A stretch of DNA of 64,000 bases from contig CM071930.1 of NCBI GenBank assembly GCA_016081115.2, positions 33,247,641 through 33,311,640 on the forward strand, in the 5' to 3' direction. Source of the stretch: Rehmannia glutinosa. Its lineage: Eukaryota; Streptophyta; Magnoliopsida; Lamiales; Orobanchaceae. Shown here piece by piece: positions 30,773-41,110 of the stretch; position 1 is the first letter of the stretch; each line of letters begins with the position of its first letter. The translations under genes were made by a program, and so were the position numbers. The notes under the pieces are model-generated. The model was not told the origin of the DNA. It saw nothing but the letters and a program-made list of their open reading frames with translations, and made no database searches.

Positions 30773-31920
30773 TCATCTTTCTCCTTCGGCAATGCACTCT
30801 CGGCCTAGTTCTGAATGACTTGAATCAGCCCATTTAGTGCATCCTTGAACTTCCTTGCCCGTGCCCTCATCCTCTTGAGAAGGATTTGTCCTCAAATCCG
30901 AATTGACATCAAATGGACTAAGATCCGCAATATTGAAAGAAGCTTTGACCCCATAGTCGCCCGGTAAATCGATTTTGTAAGCGTTGTCATTGATCCGCTC
31001 GAGCACTTGGAACGGACCATCTCCCCGCGGCTACAACTAGGTCTTTCGATGTGCCGGGAATCGTTCGGGCCACATGTGTACCAAAACCCAGTCACCCGGT
31101 TCGAACACCATCTTCTTGCGATGCTTGATAGCTTGCGCCGTGTATTGCTCTGTTCGCCGTTCAATGTTGAGTCTCGCTTTCTCATGTAACTGTTTCACAA
31201 AATCAGCTTTCTTCTGCCCATCTAAGTTAACATTCTCAGAAACAGGTAAAGGTGATAAATCTAATGGGATTAGTGGATTAAAACCATAAACAAGTTCAAA
31301 TGGTGAAAACTTTGATGCAGAATGCACAGCACGATTATAAGCAAACTCAACATGCGGTAAACAATCTTCCCAAGTTTTAATATTCTTTTTAATGATAGCC
31401 CTTAACAACATAGACAACGTTCTATTCACCACTTCAGTTTGACCGTCTGTTTGGGGATGACATGTAGTAGAAAATAACAATTTAGTTCCCAAATTCCCAC
31501 ACAAAGTCTTCAAAAAGTAACTTAAGAACTTAGAATCTCTATCCGACACAATGGTTCTAGGCATACCATGCAACCTCACAACCTCTTTAAAGAATAAATC
31601 AACAATCAAAGACGCATTATCAGTTTTATGACATGGAATGAAATGTGCCATCTTTGAAAAATGATCTATATAGAATCGGACCCATGTTTAGTTCTTGGAA
31701 GTCCTAAAATAAAGTCCATAGAAATATCAACCCATGGTGTCGTCAGAATGGGTAGGGGCGTGTAAAGTCCCTGGTTTTGAACCTATGATTTAGCTTGCCT
31801 ACAGATAACACATCTACTACAAATGCGCGCAACATCTCGCTTCATATGTGGCCAATAGAAATGCTCTTGCAAGACGGCTAAAGTTTTGGCTACCCCAAAA
31901 TGTCCCATAAGACCACCACC
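30773..31920 (-). pseudogene. Chromovirus integrase
   Basis: The zinc module reads GGLMGHFGVAKTLAVLQEHF then ICSRCVICRQAK (about 31920-31790), with a stop right after. The core shows VDISMDFILGLPRTK, then the open part 31037-31651 with MAHFIPCHKTDNASLIVDLF, IVSDRDSKFLSYF, HPQTDGQTEVVNRTL and PHVEFAYNRAVHS. This gives the DDE residues. The end is LERINDNAYKIDLPG and FNIADLSPFDV, without a chromodomain. The integrase inserts the cDNA into the genome. The fragment in front of the upstream LTR repeats the final segment. Confidence 0.85.
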
Positions 31921-33201
31921 ATGCTATTCTCTCACTAGTAAGTCTCTCAAAGAACATTCAGGAATGCACAATTTATCCTCCCGAAATAGAAACCCATCAT
32001 GCCTATAAAACTTACCCTTGGCCCTCTTTTCGCACGCACCAAATGACTCTGAAAAATCAAGATCATGCAAGTACAACTCTTTAATATGTTCAAACCCAAG
32101 GATTTTAGCCTCTAAAGTAGAGATAAGAGTATACTTCCGAGATAGTGCGTCTGCTACAATTTTAGTCTTACCTTGCTTGTACCGGATGATGTAGGGAAAC
32201 GTCTCGATGAATTCGAGCCAATGTGCATGGCGAATGTTCAACTTTTGCTGCCCCTTGAGGTACTTTAGGGACTCATGATCGGTGTGGATTATGAGCACTT
32301 TCAGCCACAAATAGTGCTGCCATGTTTTTAAGGCCCGGACCAAAGCATACAATTCCTTGTCGTACGTCGGATAGTTCAAATCCGCCCCACTCAGTTACTC
32401 GCTGAAGAACATGATTGGCTGCCCCTCTTGCATTAACACGGATCTAATCCCAACCCCCGACACATCACACTCGATCTAAAAGACCTTGGTAAAATCCGGC
32501 AATGCTAGCAAAGGCGCATGTGTTAGCCTTACCAATGAAAGCTCTCAAAACATGGTTCATAAGTCTCATGAACGTGCTAGGTTCTGTGATTAGCCCAAAT
32601 GGCATGACTAACCACTCATACAAACCATGCTTCGTCTTAAAAGTCGCTTTCCACTCTTCCCCTTCTCGCATCCGAATCTGGTGATACCCGCTCCTCAAAT
32701 CTATCTTGGAGAAAATGCTAGATCCATGAAGCTCGTCTAACATATCATCCAAGCGAGGTATGGGATGTCGGTATTTAATGGTGATGTTGTTAATAGCCCG
32801 ACAATCCACACACATCCTCCAAGACCCATCTTTCTTTGGAACAAGTAGCACTGGAACCGCACACAGACTCATGCTTTCCCAGATGAGTTTCTTGCTTAGC
32901 AACTCATCAACCTGCCGCTGCAACTCTTTAGTCTCCTCTAGATTAGTCTGTACGCCAGCCGGTTAGACAGTGATGCACCCGGAATGAAATCAATCTGATG
33001 CTCAATTCCCCGAATAGGTGGTAATCCATCTGGCATCTCGTCTGGAAATACATCCTCGAATTCTAGCAACAAGGACAAGACAGAACTAGGCAAATCGGGG
33101 TTAAGATTGTTAGTAGATAAATAAGCGCCCTTGTAAATCAAGAGTATCATCGAACAACCACTCGTGGTGGCTTTCCTAAGGTCACTCATTTTTGCCATCA
33201 A
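31921..33201 (-). pseudogene. Chromovirus RT-RNase H with YFDD deleted
   Basis: RT begins with GLPPIRGIEHQIDFIPGASL (about 33025) and runs through VLLVPKKDGSWRMCVDCRAI, IPRLDDMLDELHG and KIDLRSGYHQIR to VLRAFIGK. It then jumps into the RNase H approach APLLALPDFTKVF. The segment that should hold YFDD and the thumb, about 170 codons, is gone. RNase H follows as IECDVSG, YPTYDKELYALVRALKTWQHYL and HTDHESLKYLKGQQKLN with two stops. The copy cannot reverse transcribe. Confidence 0.85.
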
Positions 33202-34035
33202 GTTTATTTTTCCCTCGTTTCTTACTCATGGCTGTTTCTTTCCCCCCCTTTTGTTTTTCGGCCATCTCAAAATTATTGCTCTCCCTTTTTCCGGCCATCT
33301 CTCGAACCTCACTTCTACCCTTAGCCGGACCCTCACTCTAGTTTTCTCTCAAGCTTTCCTTTTTCTCGGCTTTATTTTGATTTTTATGCTCACTAGCTGA
33401 ACTCTCTTTTTCTTTTACCTCTCCCACTCTCGATTTTACTTGATCCTCATAAATTTCTTTTGGAGTTAAAGGAAGAAGTACAAAGCGCTTTTGATTATGA
33501 ACAAGAGTATACTGGTTGGTGTAGCCGTCATGTTGAACCCTCCTATCAAATTGCCACGGCCTACCCAACAGGATGTGCCCCGCCTGCATCGGCACAACAT
33601 CGCACAACACATCATCCTTATATCCCCCTATTTGAAATGCTACCTTCTCCTGCCTACTTATCCGAATCTCCCCACAGTCGCTCAACCACTGCAACTTATA
33701 AGGTTATTGGTGTTTTATCGTCGAAATTCCTAACCTATCCACCATCTTTGCACTTGCTACATTAGTGCAACTCCCACCATCTATGATGACACTACACATC
33801 TTTCCATTGACAAAACACCTTGTATGAAAGATGTTTTCTCGCTGGACTCCCTCATCTAACTTAGGCTGAATACTCAGCGCCCTCCGAGACACCAAGGATA
33901 AAGCCTCCCCCTTCGCCGCCTCTAACACCTCCGGAATATCCTTCAACTCTGACATATCACTATATTCATGCTCTCCCTCACTCTCCGACTCCATTTCCCC
34001 ATTCTCACGCAACACCAACACCTTCTTATTTGGAC
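33202..34035 (-). pseudogene. Chromovirus protease region
   Basis: The aspartic protease signature is IIDGGSCTNVASAKMVDRLG (about 33795-33735), with DGG as the family form of the catalytic triad. It continues as VLCDVVPMQAGHILLGRPWQFDRRV. A hydrophilic Lys/Glu-rich linker (33338-33430) leads to RT. One frame break separates the two parts. The protein would process Gag-Pol. Confidence 0.75.
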
Positions 34036-35031
34036 ATTAACTAGCTATATGTCCAATCCCATGACATTTAAAACATTTAATATCACTCGTTCAAGCAGTA
34101 GAGGGTTCGATTTTACCTGCGGGTTTAGGCTCGGTCGTCCTCCCCCTTTGGTCCGCTGCCTTCGAACTCTGCTTCTCCTTTTTGTTGGTGTTTGACTTCC
34201 ATGCATTGGAGTTAGAGCTTGGTGCTTGCCGGTTGAAACCCCTCCTCTTGAGTTGCTGCTCAACTTTCACCGCCATGTGCACCATCTCCTTGAGATTGAC
34301 ACAGTGATGTAGGTCGACGGCATCCGCAATGGGAGTATTCAAACCCGCGATGAACCTGGCCATAGTCACCTCCAGGTCCTCATCGATATTTGCCCTTGCC
34401 ATAAGCATCTGCATCTCCTTGTGGTAATCCTCCACAACCCCTGAGTCAACCTTTGCAACCTCTGATAGACGCCCTTATAATAGTGGTTTCGTACGAAACG
34501 ACGTCGCATCAGACTCCTCATCTCCTTCCATGTGGAAACGGGTCACTCGCCGCTTCTCCTCCTTGAGACCATTAATTGATTCCACCACACACTTGCATAA
34601 TCCAAGAACTCGGTTGATGCCAATTTAACCTTTTTCAATTCAGAATAATTTTGGCAGTCGAAAACGTTCTCAGTTTTCCTCTCCCAATCCAAATAGGCAT
34701 CCGGATCACTTTTTCCCTGGAACGAGGGAATTTGCATTTTGATGTTACTCAAATTGCCATCCTCACATCCCCGATCACCCCTATTTCCGCGTCGACCTCT
34801 ACCCGGATTGTAATTTTGCTCCCTGTCGGAATCAAAATCATCAATCTCATCTGCCCACTTCTCTAACTGGAACCTCCTAGGCCTCCATACCCTAGTAGCA
34901 GGCTCCTCGATTCGCGGTGCCTCTCTGGGATCCCTGTATGTCTCCAATATTAATTTCTTTAACATGTTTGCGATCGCCTCCATATCTAACTTGTTGCCCA
35001 AATCTGCTGGTTGTGGTTTTTCTTCAGTCAT
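34036..35031 (-). pseudogene. Chromovirus gag
   Basis: Gag opens MTEEKPQPADLGNKLDMEAI at 35031. The core includes MQIPSFQGKSDPDAYLDWER and EFLDYASVWWNQL, then after a frame break MARFIAGLNTPIADAVDLH and MVHMAVKVEQQLKRRG. A Lys/Ser/Asn-rich stretch follows. The CCHC knuckle at about 34070-34030 reads CFKCHGIGHIAS, then TAA in place of the usual Gln (CAA), then C. Particle formation by this copy is therefore lost. Confidence 0.82.
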
Positions 35032-35376
35032 GATTATATCTCTCCCTCACGTGTGTACGCTCGTGTATCACTCAACTCACAATCCCCAAGTACCCGCACT
35101 TGCCACAATTATAAACTAATCAGACAGTCGCAAGTACGCCTTAACACACCAAGAAAATTACCAAGCCAACAACGGATCGTAATAAGATTAAATTGAAGAC
35201 TAGGGTTTATAATTCCGAATTTTCCAGAATTTTCATTTTTTTTCACGCGGTTTACGATTCTTTACCTGCTGATTTTCTGTGCAATTCGATTTTTTTATTT
35301 TTATTTTTTTTACTCTTTAAAAACTAGGGTTTATGAAAAATATGGAAACAAACAAGAATTAAAGAACAAGGATAGA
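35032..35376 (-). other. Chromovirus leader between primer site and gag
   Basis: About 345 bases of AT-rich leader lie between the primer site and the gag ATG on the minus strand. No reading frame or repeat of note is visible. Confidence 0.55.
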
Positions 35377-35391
35377 TGGCTCTGATTAGCA
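35377..35391 (-). promoter_or_regulatory. Chromovirus primer-binding site (initiator tRNA-Met type)
   Basis: On the minus strand TGCTAATCAGAGCC follows the LTR after two to three bases. It resembles TGGTATCAGAGCC, complementary to plant initiator tRNA-Met, with two differences. The position is correct for the 5' end of the minus-strand element. Confidence 0.6.
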
Positions 35392-35393
35392 AC

Positions 35394-36130
35394 TGATGTG
35401 AACCGTAGCAGCGACTGTGCATACGACCCAACAACAATATATTGTTAACCCAAGATCTTCACTAGTTTGGTTAATTTGGTGGAAACCTCCACCCATTGCT
35501 TAGCAAAACAAGAACCTCGGTATGTGAAGACGCCACAAGCAATTATGGATTATTGCCTGATAAGTCGATAATTGCAACAAGAAACGTAAATCTTGAAGCA
35601 CTTGGAGAAACACTCAATTTAGAGAGTAAAAGATTAATTGAATTGATAACTGTTTGAAAACAATAAGTGTTCACCCTTATAAAGGGTCCAAACCCTAACC
35701 TACCAATAAAACAACGTAAAACTTAAAAGGAAACAAAAATAGAAAAATTTAAAAATTCGGTAAAAAGCACGGCCGTACTTGAGAACACGGCCAGGCAGTG
35801 TTCGCGAGGAAATTTCCGAACATGGCCGTGAACCAAAGCACGGCCATGCCGTGTTTTCCATGAACCCACGATCACATCTTCCCACACGGCCGCGCCCAGA
35901 AGCACGACCAGGCCGTGTTCGCGATGACGGGTCCGAACATGGCCATGTAATTTAAGCACGGCCAGGCCGTACTTTCCGTGGCGTCTGCCCCTTCGACTTT
36001 TTCAGTATTTTTATCTCCTGCTTGTCCTAAACTCGAAATAACAACTCAAGACGCGGCCTTAAAGGTTTATTTGGCCTCCAAAACACTAACATGACTTAAA
36101 ATAAGAACCAAACTACAACTAACTACATCA
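35394..36130 (-). repeat. Chromovirus upstream (5') LTR
   Basis: The 737-bp LTR runs from TGATGTGAACC to CTACATCA in plus reading, with six-base inverted ends. Compared with 29839-30650 it lacks one 63-base interval between two CACGGCCAGG copies. Otherwise it differs mainly by scattered substitutions. It is flanked on the far side by a second copy of the pol end. Confidence 0.85.
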
Positions 36131-36404
36131 ACTGTTACAAGGTCTTCAAGATGTTAAGTGGCTTGTATTCTTGGCATCCTTTACTTGCTCAGTCTGAGGT
36201 GGACTCTGGACCGTTGACGATGCTAATCAACTGGACCACCCGATCATCTTCCTCCTTCTGCAATGCACTCTTGGCCTCGTTCTGAATGACTTGAATCAGC
36301 CCATTTAGTGTATCCTTGAACTTCCTTGCTCGTGCCCTTGTCACCGGACCAATTTGTACTGTTACCGGGTCTTTCGTCCATGGATTCTCATCAATAGTAA
36401 TCAT
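36131..36404 (-). pseudogene. Extra chromovirus pol end beyond the LTR
   Basis: On the minus strand this reads PVTRARARKFKDTLNGLIQV followed by acidic C-terminal residues and a stop, then the LTR. The same sequence occurs in the complete unit at about 30651-30880. It is the truncated remainder of a neighbouring unit that shares the LTR at 35394-36130. It stops where gag of element C resumes (about 36405). Confidence 0.8.
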
Positions 36405-36803
36405 TCGAAATTAGGACTTGGTTATAAACCAAATGTTATCAACGACATGATAAAGAGCCAAGTACCCACTTTTACTTACGTTAAGCATCATGCCTCTAAA
36501 ACTATTACATGTTTTAATTGTGGTAAATGTGGACACATGACCAATACTTGTCGGCCTAGAAATAACTCAAAGAGTCATAAAGATCTCAATGCTAATCCCA
36601 ATGGACCCAAACACTTGAGGGTACCACAAAATAATTTTATTTTAGGTACTCGATACAACAATGGTCAAAGTAAATTTAAAATGACCAAAAGACAACAAAT
36701 GGTTGCGCCATATGATCAAATGAGAAAATACTTTCAACAAAATCATACCTCAAGAAGATTATATAATTATGATCAACAATGGAAAAGATACAACCCTTGG
36801 TAA
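36405..36803 (+). pseudogene. Element C gag, CCHC zinc knuckle part
   Basis: The gag of the copia derivative resumes as KLGLGYKPN and reaches CFNCGKCGHMTNTC, an intact CX2CX4HX4C knuckle that binds element RNA. A basic, Asn/Gln-rich tail follows and ends RYNPW and a stop. No protease, integrase or RT follows; the next recognisable sequence is the truncated 3' LTR. The knuckle part is open over about 130 codons. Confidence 0.75.
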
Positions 36804-36955
36804 TGACGATGTTGGTAACTATTATCTCCTTTTTAAATTTTGCATTATTAGAGTTAGCCATATTTTTTAATCATATTTTTGAACCATGTGCATATTCTTA
36901 TTTTTTATTTTCAAAATTGAAGTATTGGTTGACAAATTCACATTTCTAAATGTTT
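36804..36955 (+). other. Non-coding junction inside element C
   Basis: This AT-rich stretch lies between the gag stop and the LTR remnant. It is where pol and most of the 3' LTR were lost. Nothing recognisable is left. Confidence 0.5.
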
Positions 36956-37252
36956 TTCAAGAGTTTGGTGCTCTTCAAGGTTGTTGGTGTAAGAAGAGTT
37001 TGGTGCTCTCCTCGTTGAAGTTGTAATCGTTTGGTATCGATTAATAAAATTTTCTTTTCAAAATCCCCTTGGACATACCGAGTGGTAGTGGACGTAAGCT
37101 TTAGGTGGGATGAAGCACTATAAATCCTTGAGTGTTGATTTATTTTTCTGCAAAACTCTACTTGTCATTATATTATTCGGAGAAGAGCGCATAAATTGGA
37201 AAATTGAGAAAATCTATTCACCTCTAGATTTTCGTAGCCACTTGGACTAACA
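36956..37252 (+). repeat. Element C 3' LTR remnant
   Basis: The last 297 bases of the LTR match 28915-29210, ending CACTTGGACTAACA. The first 1.2 kb are missing. The bases after it (AAAAAG) match the target repeat at the left side of element C, allowing one extra A. Confidence 0.8.
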
Positions 37253-38720
37253 AAAAAGGTTGTTGAAATATAGGATGAGAATCAGTTCGACAATCTACCC
37301 GAGGAAATTTTTTCGCTAAACATGAAATTCGGTGTTATACAACATGTTACTCTAAGACAAACCACAGTAGCAGGGGAAGAGGTGAATTTCGTTGGGCAAC
37401 GTAACTTCAACAATTTTAGGGAAAGGCAAGCACATACAAGTTATCATCCGGGGCTGCAAAACCATGAGAACTGAAGACGAAGAAATGTTTGCATCCACCA
37501 CTAATTTTTAATGTAGGAAATCAGGTCCGAGTGAAGCCGAAGAAAAGAAGCCATCATTGGAGGATATGTTAGCCTCATTCATTGGTGAAACAAAAGCAAC
37601 ACTAAACAAATATGAGGCTAAGATAGACTGGATTGAGAATCAGGTCACACAATTATATACGAATGTTAATGCTAGGTTGAAATCTTTAGAGACACAAGTG
37701 GGTCAGATAGCAACAACAAGGGGAAGCCAACATAAAAAGGTAAATTCCCTAGTGACACTAAGGTTAAACTATGGGTGGCAAAGCCATTCATCTGAGGAGT
37801 GATATAAAATACGAGGGTCCAAAGATGCCAGCTTAGTATGAACAATAAGTTGATGATGAAACTTTGGAAAGTGAAGAAGAGGAAAAGGTGACAGAGACCG
37901 TGCATAAACCTGTTGAGAAACCCAAGTCAGTAGCCATCCGAGAAATTCTGAGGACTGAAGTGCCGATTCATTTCCTGCAGAGGTTTCAGAAAAATAAGTT
38001 AGATGCTCAATTTGCAAAATTCTTGAAAGCTTCAACAAAATACAAATTAAATTACCTTTCACGTATACTTTGGAACAAATGTCGAACTATGTAAGTTCTT
38101 GAAGGATGTAATGGCAAAGAAATGGAAGATCATGGCATATGACACGATAAACGTGACAGAAGAGTACAATGTCATTATTCAAAGGAAGTTACCTCAAAAG
38201 CTTAAAGATCTGAAAATTTCACAATCCCATGTGCAATTGGGGGTTCAACCTTTAATAATGCATTGTTTGATTTAGTAGCAAGGATAAACTTGACTCCTCT
38301 ATCTGTTTTCAGCACGTGGGGTTAGGTGAGGTGAAGCCGACTGTTGTCACCTTACAATTAAATAATCGATCTGTGATCTGTCCAAAGGGGGTGATTGAGG
38401 ATGTAATGGTAAAAGTTGAAAAGTTCATTTATCCAGCGGATTTCATCGTATTGGACATGGAAGAAGACAGTGAAGTACCCTTGATTATGGGATAACTATT
38501 CTTAGCTACAGGGAGAGCACTGATAGATGTACAGAAAGGAGAGCTTACACTTAGGGTGAATGACGAGCATTTTTTGTTTTCAGTCTACAAAGCGATACAA
38601 TTTCACCAGGATATCGAACACTTCAATATGATATGCATAATTACACAATGCATTAAAGCTCAATTCGAACAAGTCCTAATGAAAGATGCATTAGAATGGT
38701 GTTTGACTCATTGAAAAGGG
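37253..38720 (+). pseudogene. Athila (+) gag C-terminus and protease
   Basis: Gag resumes KVVEI and then shows MEDMLASFIGETKATLNKYE and LKSLETQVGQIATTRG (37557-37740), a familiar gag C-terminal helix. HFLQRFQKNKLDAQFAKFLK (about 37970-38030) marks the region before the protease. The protease itself is degraded (CAIGG, LGEVKPTVVTLQL, FIYPADFIVLDMEED, then IDVQKGELTLRVND at about 38530). Stops and frame changes are frequent. Confidence 0.75.
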
Positions 38721-39019
38721 TCGTATGATATAGGTTTTAATATTAATGGTGACGATATACTTGAATACATGTTTGCGTTAGATACAAAGGACAAACAGGT
38801 GAAAAAGGGAGAAAAACGAGAAAACACACATGACCGTGTGATTTTACACGACCAGGTCATGCTGGAAGCACCAACAAACCTGGAGATGGAAGCACATGGC
38901 TATGAAAAATCGCACGACCTAGTTGTGCGGGAGCTGTTAATTGATTTAGGGATGACTACACACAATCATGTCAAAGTGTGTGACCCAGTCGTGCGAGAGC
39001 TGTCACTATAGACAAATTC
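38721..39019 (+). pseudogene. Athila (+) protease-RT linker with CACGACC..GTGTG repeats
   Basis: An 80-codon open frame (38769-39011) includes HDRVILHDQV and SHDLVVREL. Its DNA carries degenerate repeats of the type CACACGACCNNGTGTG. Such motif-rich linkers between protease and RT are common in Athila-like elements in my knowledge. The motif resembles the palindromes in the chromovirus LTRs at 30209-30480, but is not identical to them. Confidence 0.5.
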
Positions 39020-39627
39020 GGCAAACGATCTCCCTAATTTGCCAGAATGTAATCCCTTTCTGGCGCAAATGAGACCTATCCAATAATAGTTTCTTCCTTT
39101 CTTACTTTTACTCAGTTGGATAAATTGCTTAGAGCTATGAGGGAACATAACTTTGCTACCTGTTGGTCGATTTTTGATCTAAAAGGTATAAGTTCGTCCA
39201 TTTGCATGCATAAAATTCGTGTGGAAGATGGCTGCAAATCATTTGTGCAGCACCAATGTAGATTAAACCCAATCATGCAAGAAATTGTTAACAAAGAAGT
39301 TTTGAAAAGGCTAGACAATGGAATGATTTTTGCTTTATCTGATAGTAATTGGGTTAGTCTGGTGCAGGTAGTACCTAAGAAAGGGGGAATAACAATTGTT
39401 AAAAGTGAGATTGATGAAATCATAGCTACTAGGGCTGTCACGGGTTGGAGTATTTGTAATGATTATAGGAAGTTAAATGCTGCAACTCGTAATGATCTAT
39501 TTCCCCTCCCCTTCATGGATTAGATACTAAATCGTCTAGCAGGGTATAAGTTTTATTGTTTCTTATATGGTTACTCGGGGTATAATCAGATTGTGATCGC
39601 ACCCGAGGACCTAGAGAAGACCGTATT
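39020..39627 (+). pseudogene. Athila (+) reverse transcriptase, truncated
   Basis: The open part at 39116-39523 shows ICMHKIRVEDG, RRLNP-type QCRLNPIMQEIVNKEVLKRL, VQVVPKKGGITIV and TGWSICNDYRKLNAATRNDL. The TAG at 39521 stands where the family has the Gln of PF.DQML. After it FYCFLYGYSGYNQIVIAPED is readable. The frame is cut at EKTVF by TGTCACGCC, before the FDD motif. The 3' part of pol is not in the window. Confidence 0.8.
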
Positions 39628-40663
39628 TGTCACGCCTACCCAATTACTATTACTAAAAAATATACATAAATGGTACAACGCGGCCACAAACTCTATTTAA
39701 AATGCGTAGAATTTTTTTTTTTGTAAATTTGAAAACAACGAACAACGAAATAAACTTGGTAGACTGCAACGAAGATTTTACAAATTTAAAAGCAAAACTG
39801 CTAGTCAACCCTGTTTGTATGTAAGCATGATTACTAGAAATACAAACCCGGAACCCAAACCAGCACACTGTTTACATATATTTACAACACAGTTTCAAAA
39901 GTTATAAACAGTACGAGTTACTACATATAACGCAACAGAAGCAGAACCAAAACCTGAAAAGCTTCAGCACTGCATAGTAAGCCAAAGACTCAGGCTTTCT
40001 CATGCTCACCTGCAATGCATAAACTACATGAGCTAGAGCTCAGCAAGTAAGAATCATGCATGTTTAAAGAATAACAATACTTTACCAACATGTGATGCTA
40101 ATATGTAAAATCCACGAATTAAAATACTTTATTCAAATCGTTATCTTTCATTTGGGCTCCTCACCTAACTATTATGCACCGGAAAAGAGCTCTGCACACA
40201 ACAATAATCAAATGGCTAATAAATATCGTTATGATGTTACGTGTGGTCCATCCTTCCGCCGCCCAATCAAGGGTCCCCTACTTATGTCCCATGTGTCCGC
40301 AAAGAAGTATCCCACTCCATAGGGTCATAACATAGGTACCCATAAATGGTCCATCCTCTTGTGACCCACCGAGATCCCATCTTCCATCTAGCCCTGCGTT
40401 CACCAGGAATTATCCCACTTGCTATACCTAAACATATATCATAAGCACGCCTAGCGTGCCTCGGTGCACTAGCAGTGGTCCACAAACATCCATTTTCTTC
40501 TTGAAAATATTTTCGTGCATGCGTACATGCTCTTGTAATACGCAGGCACATGCAAATGCTGCGAATGTCATGTTCAATGGCTCACCAAGCACCATATTAC
40601 AACATCATACAAGCCAATTATTCAACATATAATATCCACGTATATTCGACAAGATACCATAGT
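39628..40663 (-). repeat. Gypsy-type LTR fragment (minus orientation)
   Basis: TGTCACGCC opens this segment exactly where the Athila RT stops making sense. Many plant gypsy LTRs end GGCGTGACA, so the LTR would be in minus orientation. Inside, the reverse strand has TTACTTGCTGAGCTCTAGC and TTGCAGGTGAGCATGAG (about 40050-39985), a pattern also seen at 15067-15150. Its other end is not identifiable before the CACTA terminus at 40664. No open frame is convincing. Confidence 0.45.
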
Positions 40664-41110
40664 CACCACAAGAAAACTGTAAAATAGCTACGGATTTTAG
40701 CTACTGAATGAGTCCGTTGCTAATTTGCAACGGAATAGAAACGGAATTTCTACGGAAATAGGCATTTTAAACTAAAAGAATATAACAACGTATCGGAAAC
40801 GTCCTAGCTACGGAAATTAATAATGGACTGTATTTCCGGCGGTAAACCGTTGGCAAATAAGGCGTTAAATTTACCGCGCAATATTTACGATGGAATAGCG
40901 ATGGTATAGCTACAACCTTTAGCTACGAATATAAAGCCATAACTACTAGCGATGGAAATTTCCGTTGGTATGTTTATTATAAAAGAACGGCGTCGTTTCA
41001 TCTAATTTTAACAATAAATATTATATCTGTTGTGAAGTAACAACGGATTTGCCATCGCCAATTCTCTTCAATATTAACTACGGATATCATATCCATCACG
41101 AGATTTTAAT
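40664..41110 (+). repeat. CACTA 5' terminus and sub-terminal repeats
   Basis: The terminal CACCACAAGAAAAC is followed by repeated GCTACGGA (40690, 40808), CAACGGA, CGGAAATT and TTCCGTTG motifs in both orientations. Sub-terminal arrays of this sort bind CACTA transposase. The terminus has CACCA instead of CACTA, which may reduce activity. Confidence 0.75.

Larger units (their letters stand above)
29839..36404 (-). mobile_element. CRM/Reina-like chromovirus (−), two units sharing an LTR
   Basis: On the minus strand the order is: end of a first pol (36404-36131), LTR (36130-35394), primer site, gag, protease, RT, RNase H, integrase (35031-30773), LTR (about 30650-29839). The sequence beyond the upstream LTR repeats the pol end found next to the downstream LTR, so this is a partial LTR-internal-LTR-internal chain. 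Protein sequence (DGGSCTNVAS, MAHFIPCHKTD, HPQTDGQTEVVNRTL, LERINDNAYKIDLPG) fits the CRM/Reina group of chromoviruses. No chromodomain is visible. It is inserted in gag of element C. Confidence 0.82.
27701..37252 (+). mobile_element. Deleted copia derivative (element C), gag remnants only
   Basis: A 1,510-bp 5' LTR (TGTTATAAC...GGACTAACA) is followed directly by middle gag sequence, with no primer-binding site or gag start. A coiled-coil gag part, a CCHC knuckle and the last 297 bases of the 3' LTR complete it; there is no protease, integrase or RT. The target repeats are AAAAG (27696-27700) and AAAAG within AAAAAG (37253-37258), and host gag continues on the right. The element is itself split by a minus-strand chromovirus at 29839-36404. 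It is a non-autonomous, heavily deleted copy. Confidence 0.75.
26722..39627 (+). mobile_element. Athila-like Ty3/gypsy element (+), split by nested insertions
   Basis: The internal region runs from the primer site through gag (26949-27700). It is interrupted by a copia derivative (27701-37252) and resumes at the same gag codon, continuing through gag C-terminus, protease and the first part of RT. At 39628 RT is cut off by an LTR-like fragment. RNase H, integrase and 3' LTR are not in the window. Protein similarity to the minus-strand Athila-like element is evident in gag, so the two are related but opposite in orientation. Confidence 0.8.

Noticed and set aside
40282..40551. 89-codon minus-strand frame
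   Set aside because: It lies in the presumed gypsy LTR fragment and has no family resemblance; Cys/Arg-rich composition looks random.
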